From positions 17,417,152 to 17,481,151 of the forward strand of contig OW203743.1 of the NCBI GenBank assembly GCA_934045075.1: a DNA stretch of 64,000 bases, read 5' to 3'. Shown here piece by piece: positions 50,130 to 61,691 of this stretch; the stretch's first letter is position 1; each line of letters starts with the position of its first letter. The notes under the pieces are model-generated. The model did no database searches, was not told where the DNA came from, and saw nothing but the letters and a program-made list of their open reading frames with translations. The stretch is from Yponomeuta sedellus. Lineage: Eukaryota; Arthropoda; Insecta; Lepidoptera; Yponomeutidae. The translations under genes were made by a program, and so were the position numbers.

Positions 50130-53100
50130 CATTCTGCTTAGTTGCGTTAAGGGTAACTTTTGGATAAAATAGAAAGCATGAGCTACTGCCAACAGTATTC
50201 GACTATTTGGCTAGCTAGCTAGACTAAGGAGCGCCAGTCTAGCGGCAGCTTTAGCAAAATTTTGCCAAGTGCTAGGTGGCCTTCCGGATGAAGGGTTCCG
50301 ACCGTTATTGAAAGATTATGATACGCCAAATACAAATTAGAAGTCGGAATTAGTTTGCTGCCCGTTTTAGGTACGTTGACAAACTGAAAAGGTTCTTGTG
50401 TATTTTGTTTTTTTTTTTGTTTTTATAAAAAAATACAAAATAACAACAAATAGCTATTAAGAATGTGTAGAATTTACCGAAGTGTTAATGAACAATAGTG
50501 CCCTGAAGTGGGACGTTTATAGACTATAGCCTATAAGCAGGCCTTCTTACAGAAAGAGAGTATGGGCCTGATTACTACGCGTTCCCACCACGGACGATTA
50601 TCTAGTCACGATTTCCAGTTTCTAAATAAAGTAAAAGGAAAGCAATATTTCTTTACATAAAGAAAGAAGGAAGAGATCGCTCTTAACGATAAGACCGCCC
50701 ATTGTATAACACTATTTAGATTTAAGAAATCATAAAAATACAAATACAAATAATATTTATTATCGAGAAGAATAATACACAGAGACAAATAAAATTGGTA
50801 TAACAGTGCTTAAACAAATAAAGGTTACGTAAAAAAATAGGCAAAAAGTCCAGACACAGTTTTCATCCGTTACGTGCAAAATTTTCGTAACTTCACAACC
50901 AGGACAACTGCAACAAAAAGGAATTAAAAGCAAAAGGAAGTTAGTTAGCGTCGCTAATTTCTTTATGGAATTAAATACCCTTCGATAACATTATTTCGCT
51001 TGTTAAAATCCTATTCAGAAGGAACCCTAAAATCTTATTTTAGTAACGAAACACGAGCCCTGGAGTCTGTCTACGCAGCAGTGTCCAATTTCTCGAGCAC
51101 CCATTTGGCGGGCTGCCTGCCCGGGATTGGGGAGCGTCAATCTAGCCAGGTCCACAGATGCGATTATCTGTTTTTTAGTGCCACACTTCATGAGATACAG
51201 CCTGGTGACAGATAGCCATTTTATGATACTGTGACGTATAACTGAGGATGAGCATTGCCTACCCTAAGCTGCAGGGTCTTATCTTTTCTTTAGAAAGCAG
51301 AGGATCTATATATTGGCGTATTCACAATATTATTTTTGTACTAAATGAAAGCAAAACTTGATGCTAATGATGATGATAATCTTAAGCCCACTATTCACTA
51401 CACGCACTGCGGGCCGAGCCCCAAGCCGCACTCATTCCTGGACAAATCCGTCATCGTCCACATACAAGGCGCGCAGCGCTCGCTTCTCCAGACGACGAGC
51501 GCCGCGCCGAGCCGTGAGCCGCGCACCAAACCGAGAACCACTACATTCACACGCAGGTTCGTCTGCCAACTTGTCGCCAGCGACAAGTATGGCGCATGGG
51601 TGCGCCTGTGAATGGCAGCCTTTAGTTTGAGGCCACAGATGCTTTAAATAAATGTTTTATTAATATTAGTAATAGGATCCCTTAGCCTTTCGGTATGGAA
51701 GCCTAAAAACTCCCTTTTTGTGGCATAAGTACACGGTACGTGGCCCGAGATGCAGGGTTTCTTGTTACTCAAAAGCCGAACGGTTTTTCTTTCTTATTTT
51801 GAATAACACGTCCTTTCCAAATTGAAGTATTCACACAGCTTTAGCGTCTACCAAAATCCCCATGAGTAATAGATATATTGTAACATCGCCTAGCCCAGAT
51901 ATGGCAGAATGAGTCGTGGGTTGAGTTACCTGGAGAGTGGTGTTCCAGTTTTAGAGAGAGAGCGCCAGCGTAGGGACAAACCAATTAATTAAATCTAGGT
52001 ACCCTACACAAAATTTAGGTTCTCTGGAACTAGGACCTCACTTCAATGAGGATCCAAAACTTAGTGGGAAGTCATAAGAATAAAAGTGACATGGAATATG
52101 TATTTACATGCTATTTAATCAATTATGATACATACACTGCGACAAATATATGGACGTATTTTTTAGATAATTTTAACTGAAGGAATAAGTTCCTAAGCAA
52201 TACTTAAAATACAAAAGTAGGAAATGGGTTGCCAGCGGGTGTTATCCTTTACTTTACTTTACCATGTTAGGCTTTTATCTTTTAAAGTAGAAATTCTTTA
52301 TCAAATTAATTGGAGGGAAGTATCACGCGCAGAAACTGCCGAGGAGCTCCTTCAATCTCCTGGTCGGATGATGGTGATAACTAACAAACCTCCGTTCCCT
52401 CCCGGGTCAAACACAGGTTCAAACAAACCGTGCGTCCCAGGGGGAGTGTCAATCCGGGTATACGGGCGATGCACGTGGCACGGGGCTGCGAAAGTGCAGC
52501 TGCTGCCCGTCTCACTCAATAGGTAAGAGGCTTGGGTCTGTCACTGGTGCTTGGACTGGGATCTGAAACCCTGAGAAATAGGACTAATGTAACAACTTCT
52601 CAGCAAACAGAACTAAGTTGGATATGGATCGTTTTTAGATGGGGGACACTTTCCAATAAATGGGATCTAGGCCCGCACCAGACCAACGAAGCCTTTCGCG
52701 TGTGACCTCAGCACACGGTGTTAAGTCCGGGAAGATTTTGCTCTGCGAAAATTGGAAGAACGACAAACCCTTAATATATGGCTCACCAGAGACCATTAGA
52801 AGAAACAAAATATCATAATTATTGAGGAAAGTTTACCTATTTCGGAAAATCGACCCACGAACGGTCTTGACTTGCCGGCTGTCAACGAAAGAGAATGAGA
52901 CGACAGAAAACCTGCAATGATCGGCCATTGACATTCCGTTCACCGTATAAAGTGTAGGAAATGGACATAACAAAACTTTACTTCAATTAAATGATAATTA
53001 TTTCCCGTGATTTTTAGTATTTAATAGTAAAAAGAATAAACGGAGAAAAAGCACCGAAGCTAACTACTTTCTAGCCTCGAACAATAATAAAAGAAACGTG

Positions 53101-53200
53101 AAACGGAACGCAGCCAGATGCGTTCCGAAACGTCCTAAAGTTGTTCGCGAAAAATTTCGCGTTACAATATAGATATATACATGTAAGACAAAGGCGGTAC
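50130..53200. other. Mostly unclassified DNA; a CpG-rich island at 51390-51620
   Basis: No gene is recognised. The 51390-51620 stretch is much more GC/CpG-rich than its surroundings ('gcgcgcagcgctcgcttctc') and is open in several frames without a known domain. A frame near 52319-52526 ends at a donor-like 'ataggtaagagg' but has no recognisable homology. Near 50510-50600 there is a fragment of the dispersed repeat noted at 381-570. Confidence 0.35.
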
Positions 53201-53204
53201 TTTC

Positions 53205-53400
53205 AGACGTTATCAAGCCATAGGCCTCTGACATGGCTTGATAACTGCCATTACACGACATCCGGCAACAACGGCTTAACGCGGCTTGCGAAGCACGGAA
53301 GCGCTCGGAAAAAATGCCACAAAAAACAACTGACCGAGCCTGATGGTGCTTAACCTTAGTGATTGTATCCAATCACTTGGTTCCATTAGGCCACGAGCTC
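53205..53400 (-). mobile_element. 5S-SINE 5' part, inverted
   Basis: 'tatcaagccataggcctctg' ... 'aacggcttaacgcggcttgc' ... 'gcgctcggaaaaaatgccac', then a head region ending 'aggccacgagctcttc'. Several internal deletions are present. Confidence 0.58.
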
Positions 53401-53410
53401 TTCAGTTGTT

Positions 53411-53872
53411 TTTTTTTTTAGCCCTAATAAGGGCACCCTTTGGAGGGCACGGGGGAGGGAGGTGGTGAATGCTCATGCATAACAGCACGGACCCGGCCAT
53501 GCTGCCAATGTGGGACTCACAAGAAGTGCGCCTACCCACTAAACACCACCTTGGGGCTATTTTTGGTCCTAAGGACCCCTAAACCGACATTGGAGCGACC
53601 CCCTCGAGGCCGAAGAAGGGTGCGCCTTCTGTTGTCCCCGTGTTTTTTTTTTTAACCCTATAAAGGGCACCCTCCGGAGGACACGGGGGAGGGAGGTGGT
53701 GAATGCTCATGCATAACAGCACGGACCCGGCCGTGCTGCCAATGTGGGACTCACAAGAAGTGCGCCTACCCACTAAACACCACCTTGGGACTGGTTTTGG
53801 TCCTAAAGACCCCTAAACCCACATCGGGAGCGACCCCCCTCGAGGCCGAGGAGGGCGAGATTCTGTTGTCCC
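53411..53872 (+). repeat. Tandem dimer of a GC-rich repeat, about 230 bp each
   Basis: The first unit runs 53411-53642 and the second 53643-53872. Each starts with a T-run and contains 'ggagggaggtggtgaatgct', 'cataacagcacggacccggc' and 'caccttgg...tttggtccta'. Identity between units is high but not perfect. I do not recognise the family. Confidence 0.78.
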
Positions 53873-53999
53873 GTCGCACGTTATATTTATGGTATGTCAT
53901 TGACATTTTGCTTGCGCGATGCAGGAATGTCGAAATTTACAGCGCGCGGGCAGAGTTGATATGTGCTCCCAACAAGATAAAAGAAGACAAATAATATAC

Positions 54000-55900
54000 T
54001 GTTAGTGTGAAGTGTAATGTGATGTGATACCTAATTCAATAAAATAATATACTCGTATGTTTGGCCAGCTACATCCGGGCCTTTACTCAAAACGTATCAG
54101 GCTCCAGCTAGGCAGACGCTCACGAGTCGCGACTGCAATCGGCGGGATCAAACTTTTGCTGATCTGATTCTGAGTTAATGATTTCTAGTCTGGCGCGTTT
54201 AGATTGAACGTAAAGTCATCAAAAAAGAGAGACTGAGGTTTTGCTTAGTACTCGTACCACAGAGTTATCTGTAAACTTGTAACGGTGCAGACAGAGGTCT
54301 GCAGATATTAGATAAATAGATAGATAGAGAACACTTCACTGCACTACCAGAAATATGAATACAACAATGATACAATATGAATACAACAATGATTGTTCAT
54401 CTATCCATACCTATCCAGATTTTTTAGTTTTCCTATTTTAAGAACATTGGGTGTGAATCAAGAAAGTTATAGGTGACGTCCTATGTATAGGACGCCTGGA
54501 CTTTAATTATCTATGCATGGGATTGAAACGAAACGGATATATTCAAAGTAGCGCAGATACTGCGGCTTAGTGAACGTTACAATTCAAACCAGGAGGCCGA
54601 TTCTCGCCCATGCGAATTGAAAGCGTAGACGCAAAATATAGACATTTATTGCATAAAAAAAGAAGAGACAACTCGACAGAGTCATTAGACACTTATTTTC
54701 TCATTCGAATTCAATTTAACATGGCGTTCAGAGTACAGATCTTGGCTGAAGCTCGACTTTTTACGTAGAATGAAACCTTAAGAGTCGTATACGACATATT
54801 TGCTAATGAAGTGAGAATTGACGCCCTGGTGTTCATTTCAAAATCTAGATAATTTTGGGAGAAAAAATGGAAGAAAAGCTTAGTCTTTTCAAAGTCCTTC
54901 ATTTACAGAGTTTACATAATTATTTTAAAACATAGAACTCATGCATTCTACTGGCTTTAATTCCAGACATCATTGTCATCTAAATAATCCTTCACCGCGC
55001 ATGGTGGTATTTAACCCGGATTAAGTAATAAGTATTTTTATTCATAAAGGTGATACATTACACTTAGGGTCTGTTTCACAATCCGCAGATAAAGTTAAGA
55101 TAAATTTGAAGCCATAAACGAACACATGCAATATAGGAAAAAATATTTAAATTCAGAACAAACGGCAGCCCTGGATTCGGATAGCTTATCTGGAACTTTA
55201 TTTGAACATTGTGAAACAGGGCCTTAGTATCAAGTTACGCTTTAAATTAATATAAAAATAATATGTGTGAATATGCTAAGATGTGGAGCCTCTGCTTCCT
55301 AAAAGAGGAGGGATAAGACCCTATAGCTTAGCGTAAGCAGTGCTCTTCCTCAGTTATATGTTACAATATAATAAAATATAAAAAAGCTTTTATCTTTAGT
55401 TTTAGTAGTAAATTAATTACTAAGTTTAGTAGTGTGTGTGTGTATGTGTATGTGTGTGTATGAAATAGACGTATGTATTTGACACATATACATTAGCCTA
55501 CAGTTTTAATAAGTTCCTGCGTTTCTACGTATGACAGTTTTTGGATTAACTTACTTGATTTTTTTGTTGGGATAGTCCGAGTATACATTTGGATAGATAG
55601 ATAGAATATTTGTTATTGCATGTGCATCAACAATTACATAAGAGACTTAAAAAATGACATAGAGCAATAAAATTACAATCTAAATCAATAATGTGGTGTG
55701 GATATGAAAATTTTAGTTCATAAATTTCTATGTACCTAAGCTATAAAATTATTGCCTTTGTACGTAATTGTTATCACAATGGATGTCATTTAAGTTTTGT
55801 TTATTTATCTATTTATTCAATAAATAGGCTTATCTATGTCTTCTTCTTTTTAGGAAAACCATCGAACTATATGATAGAATACAATTATACTATTAATATT
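54000..55900. other. AT-rich stretch with LINE tails, no gene
   Basis: Contains minus-orientation LINE tails of the (TCTA)n type at 54303-54365 ('gatagatagagaacacttca') and 55590-55650 ('gatagatagaatatttgtta'). No supportable coding region is seen. Confidence 0.4.
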
Positions 55901-55904
55901 TTTA

Positions 55905-56068
55905 ATGGACTAACCCGTGCTAAGGAGAATTTTTAAAAACCTATTTAGAGGCTAAAAATTCCACCCATGCCGGGATTCGAACTCGCGACCTCTGGCACGG
56001 ATAGCCAGAGATCGCGGGCTCGAATCCCGGCATGGGTGGACTTTTAGCCTCGAAATAGGTTTTTTGAT
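55905..56068. mobile_element. tRNA-derived SINE family 1, perfect fold-back dimer
   Basis: The arms 55936-55996 and 56004-56064 are complementary over 61 bp with a handful of mismatches. They are separated by the 7 bases acggata, which form the anticodon-like loop of the tRNA-derived head. The A box half is lost from both arms. Confidence 0.85.
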
Positions 56069-56442
56069 AGAATACAAGTTACATTGTACAATATAAAAGC
56101 AGCGAGTCATTAAAAGTTGTGCATTAAAGTGTTACGAATAAACAATCATGCTTAATGTAGAGTTTCCAAGCAGCAAGCAGGACTCACCAAAAAACAATTT
56201 CAGTCGCTTAATTTTTAACCCTCGCGGCGGCGGCAGTGGTTGAGTGGTCACAAATTACCGTCCAGCGGGGTTGTGTGTCAAAAAGGCCCATTCCGGTCTA
56301 TTCTGGCCCACTCAGCCCGCCAATGGCCCATTCTGGCCCGTTCCACCAGTTCGTGGCGCTCAAACTGCGAACAAATTTCCATTTTTATGTGATTCAAATT
56401 GTTGACTTTTTTTCGTTTCTTTGTTTATGTTTCAATGATTGT

Positions 56443-56620
56443 GAGGGGTGAGCACAATGGTGAATTGCTAGCCTCACATTCGGGAGATTGTGGGTTCAAA
56501 TCTGGACATGGACAAGTAAATTTGTTTGAAAAACAAACTAGCTGTAGTTGTGAATATGTAGCGGTAACGCCACTCGCTAACAGTGAGTTCCTCACTGTTA
56601 GTGGTTGGTGACAAGACATG
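56443..56620 (+). mobile_element. tRNA-derived SINE family 4
   Basis: The head 'ggtgagcacaatggtgaatt' (A-box-like) and 'gtgggttcaaatctggacat' (B box) is followed by 'aagtaaatttgtttgaaaaa' and 'tagctgtagttgtgaatatg'. The second copy is at 62850-63042 (-). Confidence 0.65.
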
Positions 56621-56634
56621 GTAACAAGAAATGT

Positions 56635-56712
56635 TAAAAACCTATTTAGAGGCTAAAAATTCCTCCCATGCCGGGACTCGAACCCGCGACCTCTGGCTAA
56701 CCGTGCATTAAA
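56635..56712 (-). mobile_element. tRNA-derived SINE family 1, 3' half
   Basis: 'aaaaacctatttagaggcta' to 'gggactcgaacccgcgacct' then 'ctaaccgtgc' and a jump to 'attaaaaagaa'. Confidence 0.65.
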
Positions 56713-56879
56713 AAGAATATAAACAAGAAATGGGTTTTATATAGCTTATAAACATCCCACTGCACGGCACAGGCTTTTGTCTCAGAGAGAAGAAAGAAGG
56801 GCTTAATTACTCATGTGTCGTAGATTGACAATTTAAACCGCTGAGGTATTTTGACGCCGCTTGCAACTGCCAATTTGTG

Positions 56880-57057
56880 ATAATTAAAACTGTTTCTATA
56901 CGGATTTATGCTCGTTGATTACATTTTTACAATTTTCCGACGTTTCGGCACTTTTACAGGTGCCGTGGTCTCGGTAATCCGATGCTTCCGCATAAATCCG
57001 TATAGAAACAGTTTTAATTATGTCTAGTGCTCGTGTTAACCTTAGAAAATACTATGA
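56880..57057. mobile_element. MITE with 31-bp perfect inverted repeats and ACGTTTCGGC core
   Basis: 56880-56910 and 56991-57021 are exact inverted repeats ('aattaaaactgtttctatac' within). The core is 'ccgacgtttcggcactttta' ... 'ggtgccgtggtctcgg'. Beyond the right repeat a 36-bp tail ends 'cttagaaaatactatga'. A 9-bp direct repeat CAATTTGTG (56871-56879 and 57058-57066) brackets the whole 178-bp unit and is probably the target duplication. Confidence 0.75.
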
Positions 57058-57649
57058 CAATTTGTGGTGGGCACGTGCGGCAACTAAACCCATACTCTCT
57101 CGCTGAAATAAGGCCTGTGCCCTACAGCGGGACCTTTATAAGCTACATGCAAAAAATTCTAAACTGCAATCGGCAACACTTGTTCCCTATCTTTCTCCCG
57201 AAGAGAGAAAGCCTACACTCCGCAGAAGCAAGTACCTCCTTCGCTACCCTCTGCCCCCGCATCCTAATACACTCCAGAGCGCGAGTTAAGGGAAACCGCA
57301 CGATTTAAGGCAGCATGTTAAGGCGGAGTCCTCGCACAAAACAAAAAGATACAGAAATACTCGGCGATCCTACTTTTTGGTACTTTAAAGCTGCTTTTAC
57401 GTCGGAGTAGCTGTCTCGTTTGCACATTGTAATAGTGGTGGCAGGTCTTAGCATTCAGATTCAGATTCAGATTCAGATTCCTTTATTGCCATAATCATGT
57501 GTTATTACAGTTCTTATATGTAATTTAAGATGTACATGACACCCTGCAAGGGCACTGCAATATAACTTAATTTAATTTAACTTAACTAATTGTTCGCTTA
57601 TAACTATCTATTACATATTTACATATATTTTTCTTTCAATTGTGTAGTT

Positions 57650-60514
57650 TTAACATTTATCATTGAAAAATTCTTGAAGAGAATAGTAACATTTCTGGCC
57701 CAAGTACTTATTGAGGGTTATTTTAAACAAATTATCGTCTTCTATATTTTGCATATGATATGGTATAGCATTGAAAACTTTTGCTGCCATTGAGTGGGGA
57801 CCAGAGTTTACTATTTCTAGCTTGGCAGTCTTGGTGGCTAGCTGTTGTCGAGGTCTAAGACACTCAGGGCGATCATGTTGTGGAAAAATTGGCCTATTGT
57901 TCCTAACAAAAATGCCGATTTCTAAAATATAGAGCGCTGTCATAGTTAAAATGTTATATTCCACAAAAAATCTTCTACAGCTCGTCATCGCGTCTATATT
58001 AGCCAGAATTCTAATACATTTCTTTTGTAATACAAAGACGTCTTTTGCATTCGTGCTATTGCCCCAAAGAATTATACCATACCTAAGCCAAGCTTGTGCG
58101 TATGCATGATAAGCACATGTTGCCGTCTTGAGATCTGTAGTTTTCTTTAGCTCTGATAGGGCATATATAAAGCTTGAGAGCTTACTAGTTACCTTTAGAA
58201 TGTGGCTTTTCCAATTTAAATTACTATCTATGTTGATACCTAGGAGACAAGAAGATTCTACATTTTCAATTAGGGTTCCGTTAAATTTATAGTTTGTAAT
58301 ATCTAAGGGTCGTTTTTGGTAAGGTCTGAATTCTATTATTTTAGTTTTTTTAAAGTTAATTTTTAAGTTATGGTCATCTAACCAAGTTTTTATTCCATTT
58401 AGGTGTGAATCTAGGTCTATATTTAATTGCTCTACACTTTGACTAGGAAAAATCAGGGATATATCATCTGCGAATAGCGTACATGGTATATCAATAGTAC
58501 TAGGCAGATCATTTATATATATTAAAAATAGTAAACATCCCAGCACGCTACCCTGCGGAATGGATTTAGTTAATTCTACCTCATTTGATCGTTTTTTACC
58601 GATTTGCCCGGTAGTTGAGTTATAATATTCTATATCAACATATTGTACTCGGTTACGCAAGTACGATGAAAACCAGTTGTAGGCCATACCTCTTACTCCC
58701 ATCCCATAGAGTTTCTTCAAAAGAGCGCCGTATAAGACTCGATCATAAGCTTTGCTCATGTCTAAAAGAACTCCAATGGCATGTTTTTTTTCGTTTAATA
58801 TTTTTAAAATCTCGTTAACAAACGTAATTACTGCTGATGTAGTCGATCGACCCTTACGGAAACCATTCTGATTATTACTGAAAATATTAAATTTTTCACA
58901 AAATTTGTAAATACGTTTGTACATAGCGGATTCAATTATTTTAGAAAAGGTGGGAAGAAGAGCAATCGGACGATAATTATTACAATCGCTACGGCTGCCA
59001 CTTTTGTGCAAAGGTTTTACTATAGTTATTTTTAGTTTTTCTGGTACGATGCCTTGCGCAAAAGACTGATTTGTAATAAAAGACAAAGGTGGGGAAAGTT
59101 CCATTGCACATTCCTTTATCAGCGTTGGAGGTAACTCATCAAAACCACAACTTCTTTTGTTTTTTAGTTTACGTATTAATGAAAAAACTTCAGATGGTGT
59201 AGTTGGAAGAAGAAATACAGAATTATGCGTTGGAGATAGTACCGGTCGTCCCCCAGGTTGGTTCATACCAGGAGCACCTACTGAAGAGAAGTATGCATTA
59301 AAAAAATTGGCAATTATGAGGGGGTCATTGGTAGTTTTATTATTTATATTTAATTGTATGTTTGTTCTTTCTTTTTTCTTGGTTTTATTAGTTCGAATCT
59401 TAACTATTTGCCACATAGTTCTTATGACATTATTTGATTTTAATACTTTTTTTTTAAAATGAATTTTCTTAGCATTGGCTACAGTCTTTTTCAAAAGTTT
59501 TTCATATTTTTTGTAATAATTGTTTAAAATTGTGTTGTCTGTTTGCGTGATAAATATTTTTAAAAGCCGTTTATTTTTACAAGATATTCTTAGCCCTTTA
59601 GTCAACCATGTATTTTTATGATCATTTTTAATAGTAATTTTGGATTTTGGAATAGTCTTGTCTAAGATAATTGTAACTCTTTGAAGGAATTTGTCATAGT
59701 TTTTATTAACAGATTCCTCTGTATCAAAAATAGTGTTCCAGTTAACTTTACTAACTTCTAATTTAAATTCTTGAATTTTACGTTCGCTAAAAATTCTTTC
59801 AAATGTAAACCATTGCTCTTTATTATCTTTATTATTGTAAGGTAAGCTTATAAGAACTCCTTTGTGATCCGAAAAACCTAACTCTTTAACCCTTGCTGTA
59901 GCTTTGAGACTTGGATCATGTACGTTGTTGAAAACTAGGTCAATGCATGTAGAGGTGTTTAGCGTTACCCTTGTTGGTTCGTTTACCAGTTGCAAGAAGT
60001 TGAAGCTTTTCATTAAGTTCAATAGGCTTGTCGTTAGGTTATTTTGTTCGAGGATGTTTATATTGAAATCCCCGCCTATAATAATATTTTTAATTTTATC
60101 TTTAATCATTAATAATTGCAAGAGCTTTGAAAGCGATTCATAAAACATATCAGGTTGCCTCTTACTATCTGGCCAATATAAAGCTATTAATACCACATTT
60201 ATTTTGGGCATCTCTATTGCGCATATTTCAAATATAGACTCCACAGCCAAATTTAAGATATCAGTTCGTTCTTTGGAGTCTTCACCATTTTTTAATAGAA
60301 TACATACTCCTCCACCCTCACGCTCCGAGCGACAGTAACTACTGGCTAAATTAAAACCTTCGATACTTAGGAGGTCCTTTTTAGACGTTGTTATCCATGT
60401 TTCAGTAATACAAATTGCCCTAATGTCCCTAATATGGTCTAGGGTAGCTTCCAATAAATGACGTTTATTCTTTAAGCTACGCATATTTTGGTACAGTATA
60501 TTAAATTTTGACAT
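57650..60514 (-). CDS. LINE ORF2: AP endonuclease and reverse transcriptase
   Basis: The 954-residue frame starts one base after the ORF1 stop. The N-terminal AP-like endonuclease is complete: NILYQNMRSLKNK, ITETWI, the GGGVCILL block, IIIGGDFNIN and the catalytic end FSDHKGVLIS. The RT domain has GVLLDMSKAYDRV, the SIPQGSVLGCLLFLIYINDL block and the catalytic FADD near residue 680 (CTLFADDISLIF). The C-terminal thumb and connection follow (YAQAWLRYGIILWGNS). It would nick target DNA and reverse-transcribe its own RNA there. No frameshift or stop is seen, so this copy could be active or very young. Confidence 0.9.
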   Translation of the reverse strand: MSKFNILYQNMRSLKNKRHLLEATLDHIRDIRAICITETWITTSKKDLLSIEGFNLASSYCRSEREGGGVCILLKNGEDSKERTDILNLAVESIFEICAIEMPKINVVLIALYWPDSKRQPDMFYESLSKLLQLLMIKDKIKNIIIGGDFNINILEQNNLTTSLLNLMKSFNFLQLVNEPTRVTLNTSTCIDLVFNNVHDPSLKATARVKELGFSDHKGVLISLPYNNKDNKEQWFTFERIFSERKIQEFKLEVSKVNWNTIFDTEESVNKNYDKFLQRVTIILDKTIPKSKITIKNDHKNTWLTKGLRISCKNKRLLKIFITQTDNTILNNYYKKYEKLLKKTVANAKKIHFKKKVLKSNNVIRTMWQIVKIRTNKTKKKERTNIQLNINNKTTNDPLIIANFFNAYFSSVGAPGMNQPGGRPVLSPTHNSVFLLPTTPSEVFSLIRKLKNKRSCGFDELPPTLIKECAMELSPPLSFITNQSFAQGIVPEKLKITIVKPLHKSGSRSDCNNYRPIALLPTFSKIIESAMYKRIYKFCEKFNIFSNNQNGFRKGRSTTSAVITFVNEILKILNEKKHAIGVLLDMSKAYDRVLYGALLKKLYGMGVRGMAYNWFSSYLRNRVQYVDIEYYNSTTGQIGKKRSNEVELTKSIPQGSVLGCLLFLIYINDLPSTIDIPCTLFADDISLIFPSQSVEQLNIDLDSHLNGIKTWLDDHNLKINFKKTKIIEFRPYQKRPLDITNYKFNGTLIENVESSCLLGINIDSNLNWKSHILKVTSKLSSFIYALSELKKTTDLKTATCAYHAYAQAWLRYGIILWGNSTNAKDVFVLQKKCIRILANIDAMTSCRRFFVEYNILTMTALYILEIGIFVRNNRPIFPQHDRPECLRPRQQLATKTAKLEIVNSGPHSMAAKVFNAIPYHMQNIEDDNLFKITLNKYLGQKCYYSLQEFFNDKC

Positions 60515-60515
60515 T

Positions 60516-61691
60516 TTACTTCGATGAGTTGATTCGAAAAAGCTCTACATTAGCGTTTAGATATTCAGTCGGCACAATCTCATTATTATACCAATTGTTT
60601 ATGTAATCCATTTTCGCTTTTATGTCGAGGAATACCTGTTTTAATCCATTTTTATTCAAAACCCCGCTGTGAGGGTTAAACATGGTGTGATCGTAATAAA
60701 GATTCAAATTAGAGTCTACTATATAACCGTGTTCGTGCTGCATGATATCTACACAAAGCAGTTTATTAAAAGACTCTACTCTGGAATTGAAAATATCAAA
60801 ATTTCTATTTCCTTGCTTAAAGGTTGGCACGCATAATATTACATTTGTGTGAGTGATTTCAAGTAGAATTTCTCTAATCGATAGAACTAGGTCGTGGTAT
60901 TTTTCTGTGTGTTTAAAATCTTCGCTTCCTATAAGAACTATGATGTAATCATCGCTAGAAAAGTTGGCTACTTTTGACTGTACTCCTTGCAAAAGCTGTA
61001 CTATGCCTCTATTAGGCATGAGATAATGACATATTTCGTATGACTCTTCGAAACTCGATTGTGCTATTGCTAAGGTTCCATTAAATCTATCTGTGCTTAT
61101 TAAACAAATCTTGTTTTTCTTCGCGCTTGCGTTTGATTCGGCAGGGACGGGAGCTGGTGGAGAGGACTCGTCGGATCTCTGCGTAGTGGTTTTGGGCACT
61201 TTTGGGCTGCATTTATTATCATGATCCACAGGTGCCGTTTTCAGGCTGTCCGCTTTTCTCGGCTCTAAAGTCGCTTTGATTGGCGTGGTTGTGGAGCTCT
61301 GGGGCTCTCTCTCTGGTATGGTGTTTTGGGGTTTCATATTTTTGTTGCAAGTAGATGTTTGTATAGGTGTGCTGAAGTTTGATCCATTATGGCCGAGTTT
61401 TGAAGGCGTAGAGTCATCAGTGGTTGAATTATTATTTACATACTTTTGCCGTTGGGGTGATGCTCGGCATATACTCAATAGCTGATTCACTCTTGCGTCT
61501 CGCTTTGATATTGTTTCCTTGAGAGTATAATTTTCCGCCACCAATCTCTCGATTTCGCCATCTGCGCTTTCTAGGTTTAATTCTAGTTGAGAAATTTTAT
61601 TATTGAGATATTCTATCTTTTCTCTTGCGTTTTCTCTAATTTGTGTCGTGCTTTCAGGGCAACTTCGGTTGAGGGTTTCATTGTCAAGCAT
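60516..61691 (-). CDS. LINE ORF1: coiled coil plus SGNH-hydrolase-like domain
   Basis: This 391-residue product has an N-terminal coiled coil (about residues 20-70: EKIEYLNNKISQLELNLESA, ENYTLKETISKRD), a Ser/Thr/Pro-rich linker, and a C-terminal alpha/beta domain (from about 190). The latter contains KICLISTDRFN, DDYIIVLIGSEDF and a final HSGVLNKNGLKQVF. This layout fits the esterase-type (SGNH) ORF1 of CR1-like LINEs, which binds RNA and forms particles. The nucleophile-bearing first block reads S-T-D here instead of the standard GDS, so catalysis is doubtful. The TAA is followed by one base and then the ORF2 ATG, suggesting coupled re-initiation. Confidence 0.8.
   Translation of the reverse strand: MLDNETLNRSCPESTTQIRENAREKIEYLNNKISQLELNLESADGEIERLVAENYTLKETISKRDARVNQLLSICRASPQRQKYVNNNSTTDDSTPSKLGHNGSNFSTPIQTSTCNKNMKPQNTIPEREPQSSTTTPIKATLEPRKADSLKTAPVDHDNKCSPKVPKTTTQRSDESSPPAPVPAESNASAKKNKICLISTDRFNGTLAIAQSSFEESYEICHYLMPNRGIVQLLQGVQSKVANFSSDDYIIVLIGSEDFKHTEKYHDLVLSIREILLEITHTNVILCVPTFKQGNRNFDIFNSRVESFNKLLCVDIMQHEHGYIVDSNLNLYYDHTMFNPHSGVLNKNGLKQVFLDIKAKMDYINNWYNNEIVPTEYLNANVELFRINSSK

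Noticed and set aside
51345..51630. Overlapping GC-rich frames of 60-90 codons
   Set aside because: Open in several frames on both strands because of high GC. No motif; kept only as a CpG-rich stretch.
52224..52526. 100-codon frame ending near a donor-like site
   Set aside because: No homology recognised and no matching acceptor or downstream exon.
56236..56611. Two overlapping 70-codon frames
   Set aside because: They lie over SINE family 4 and simple sequence.
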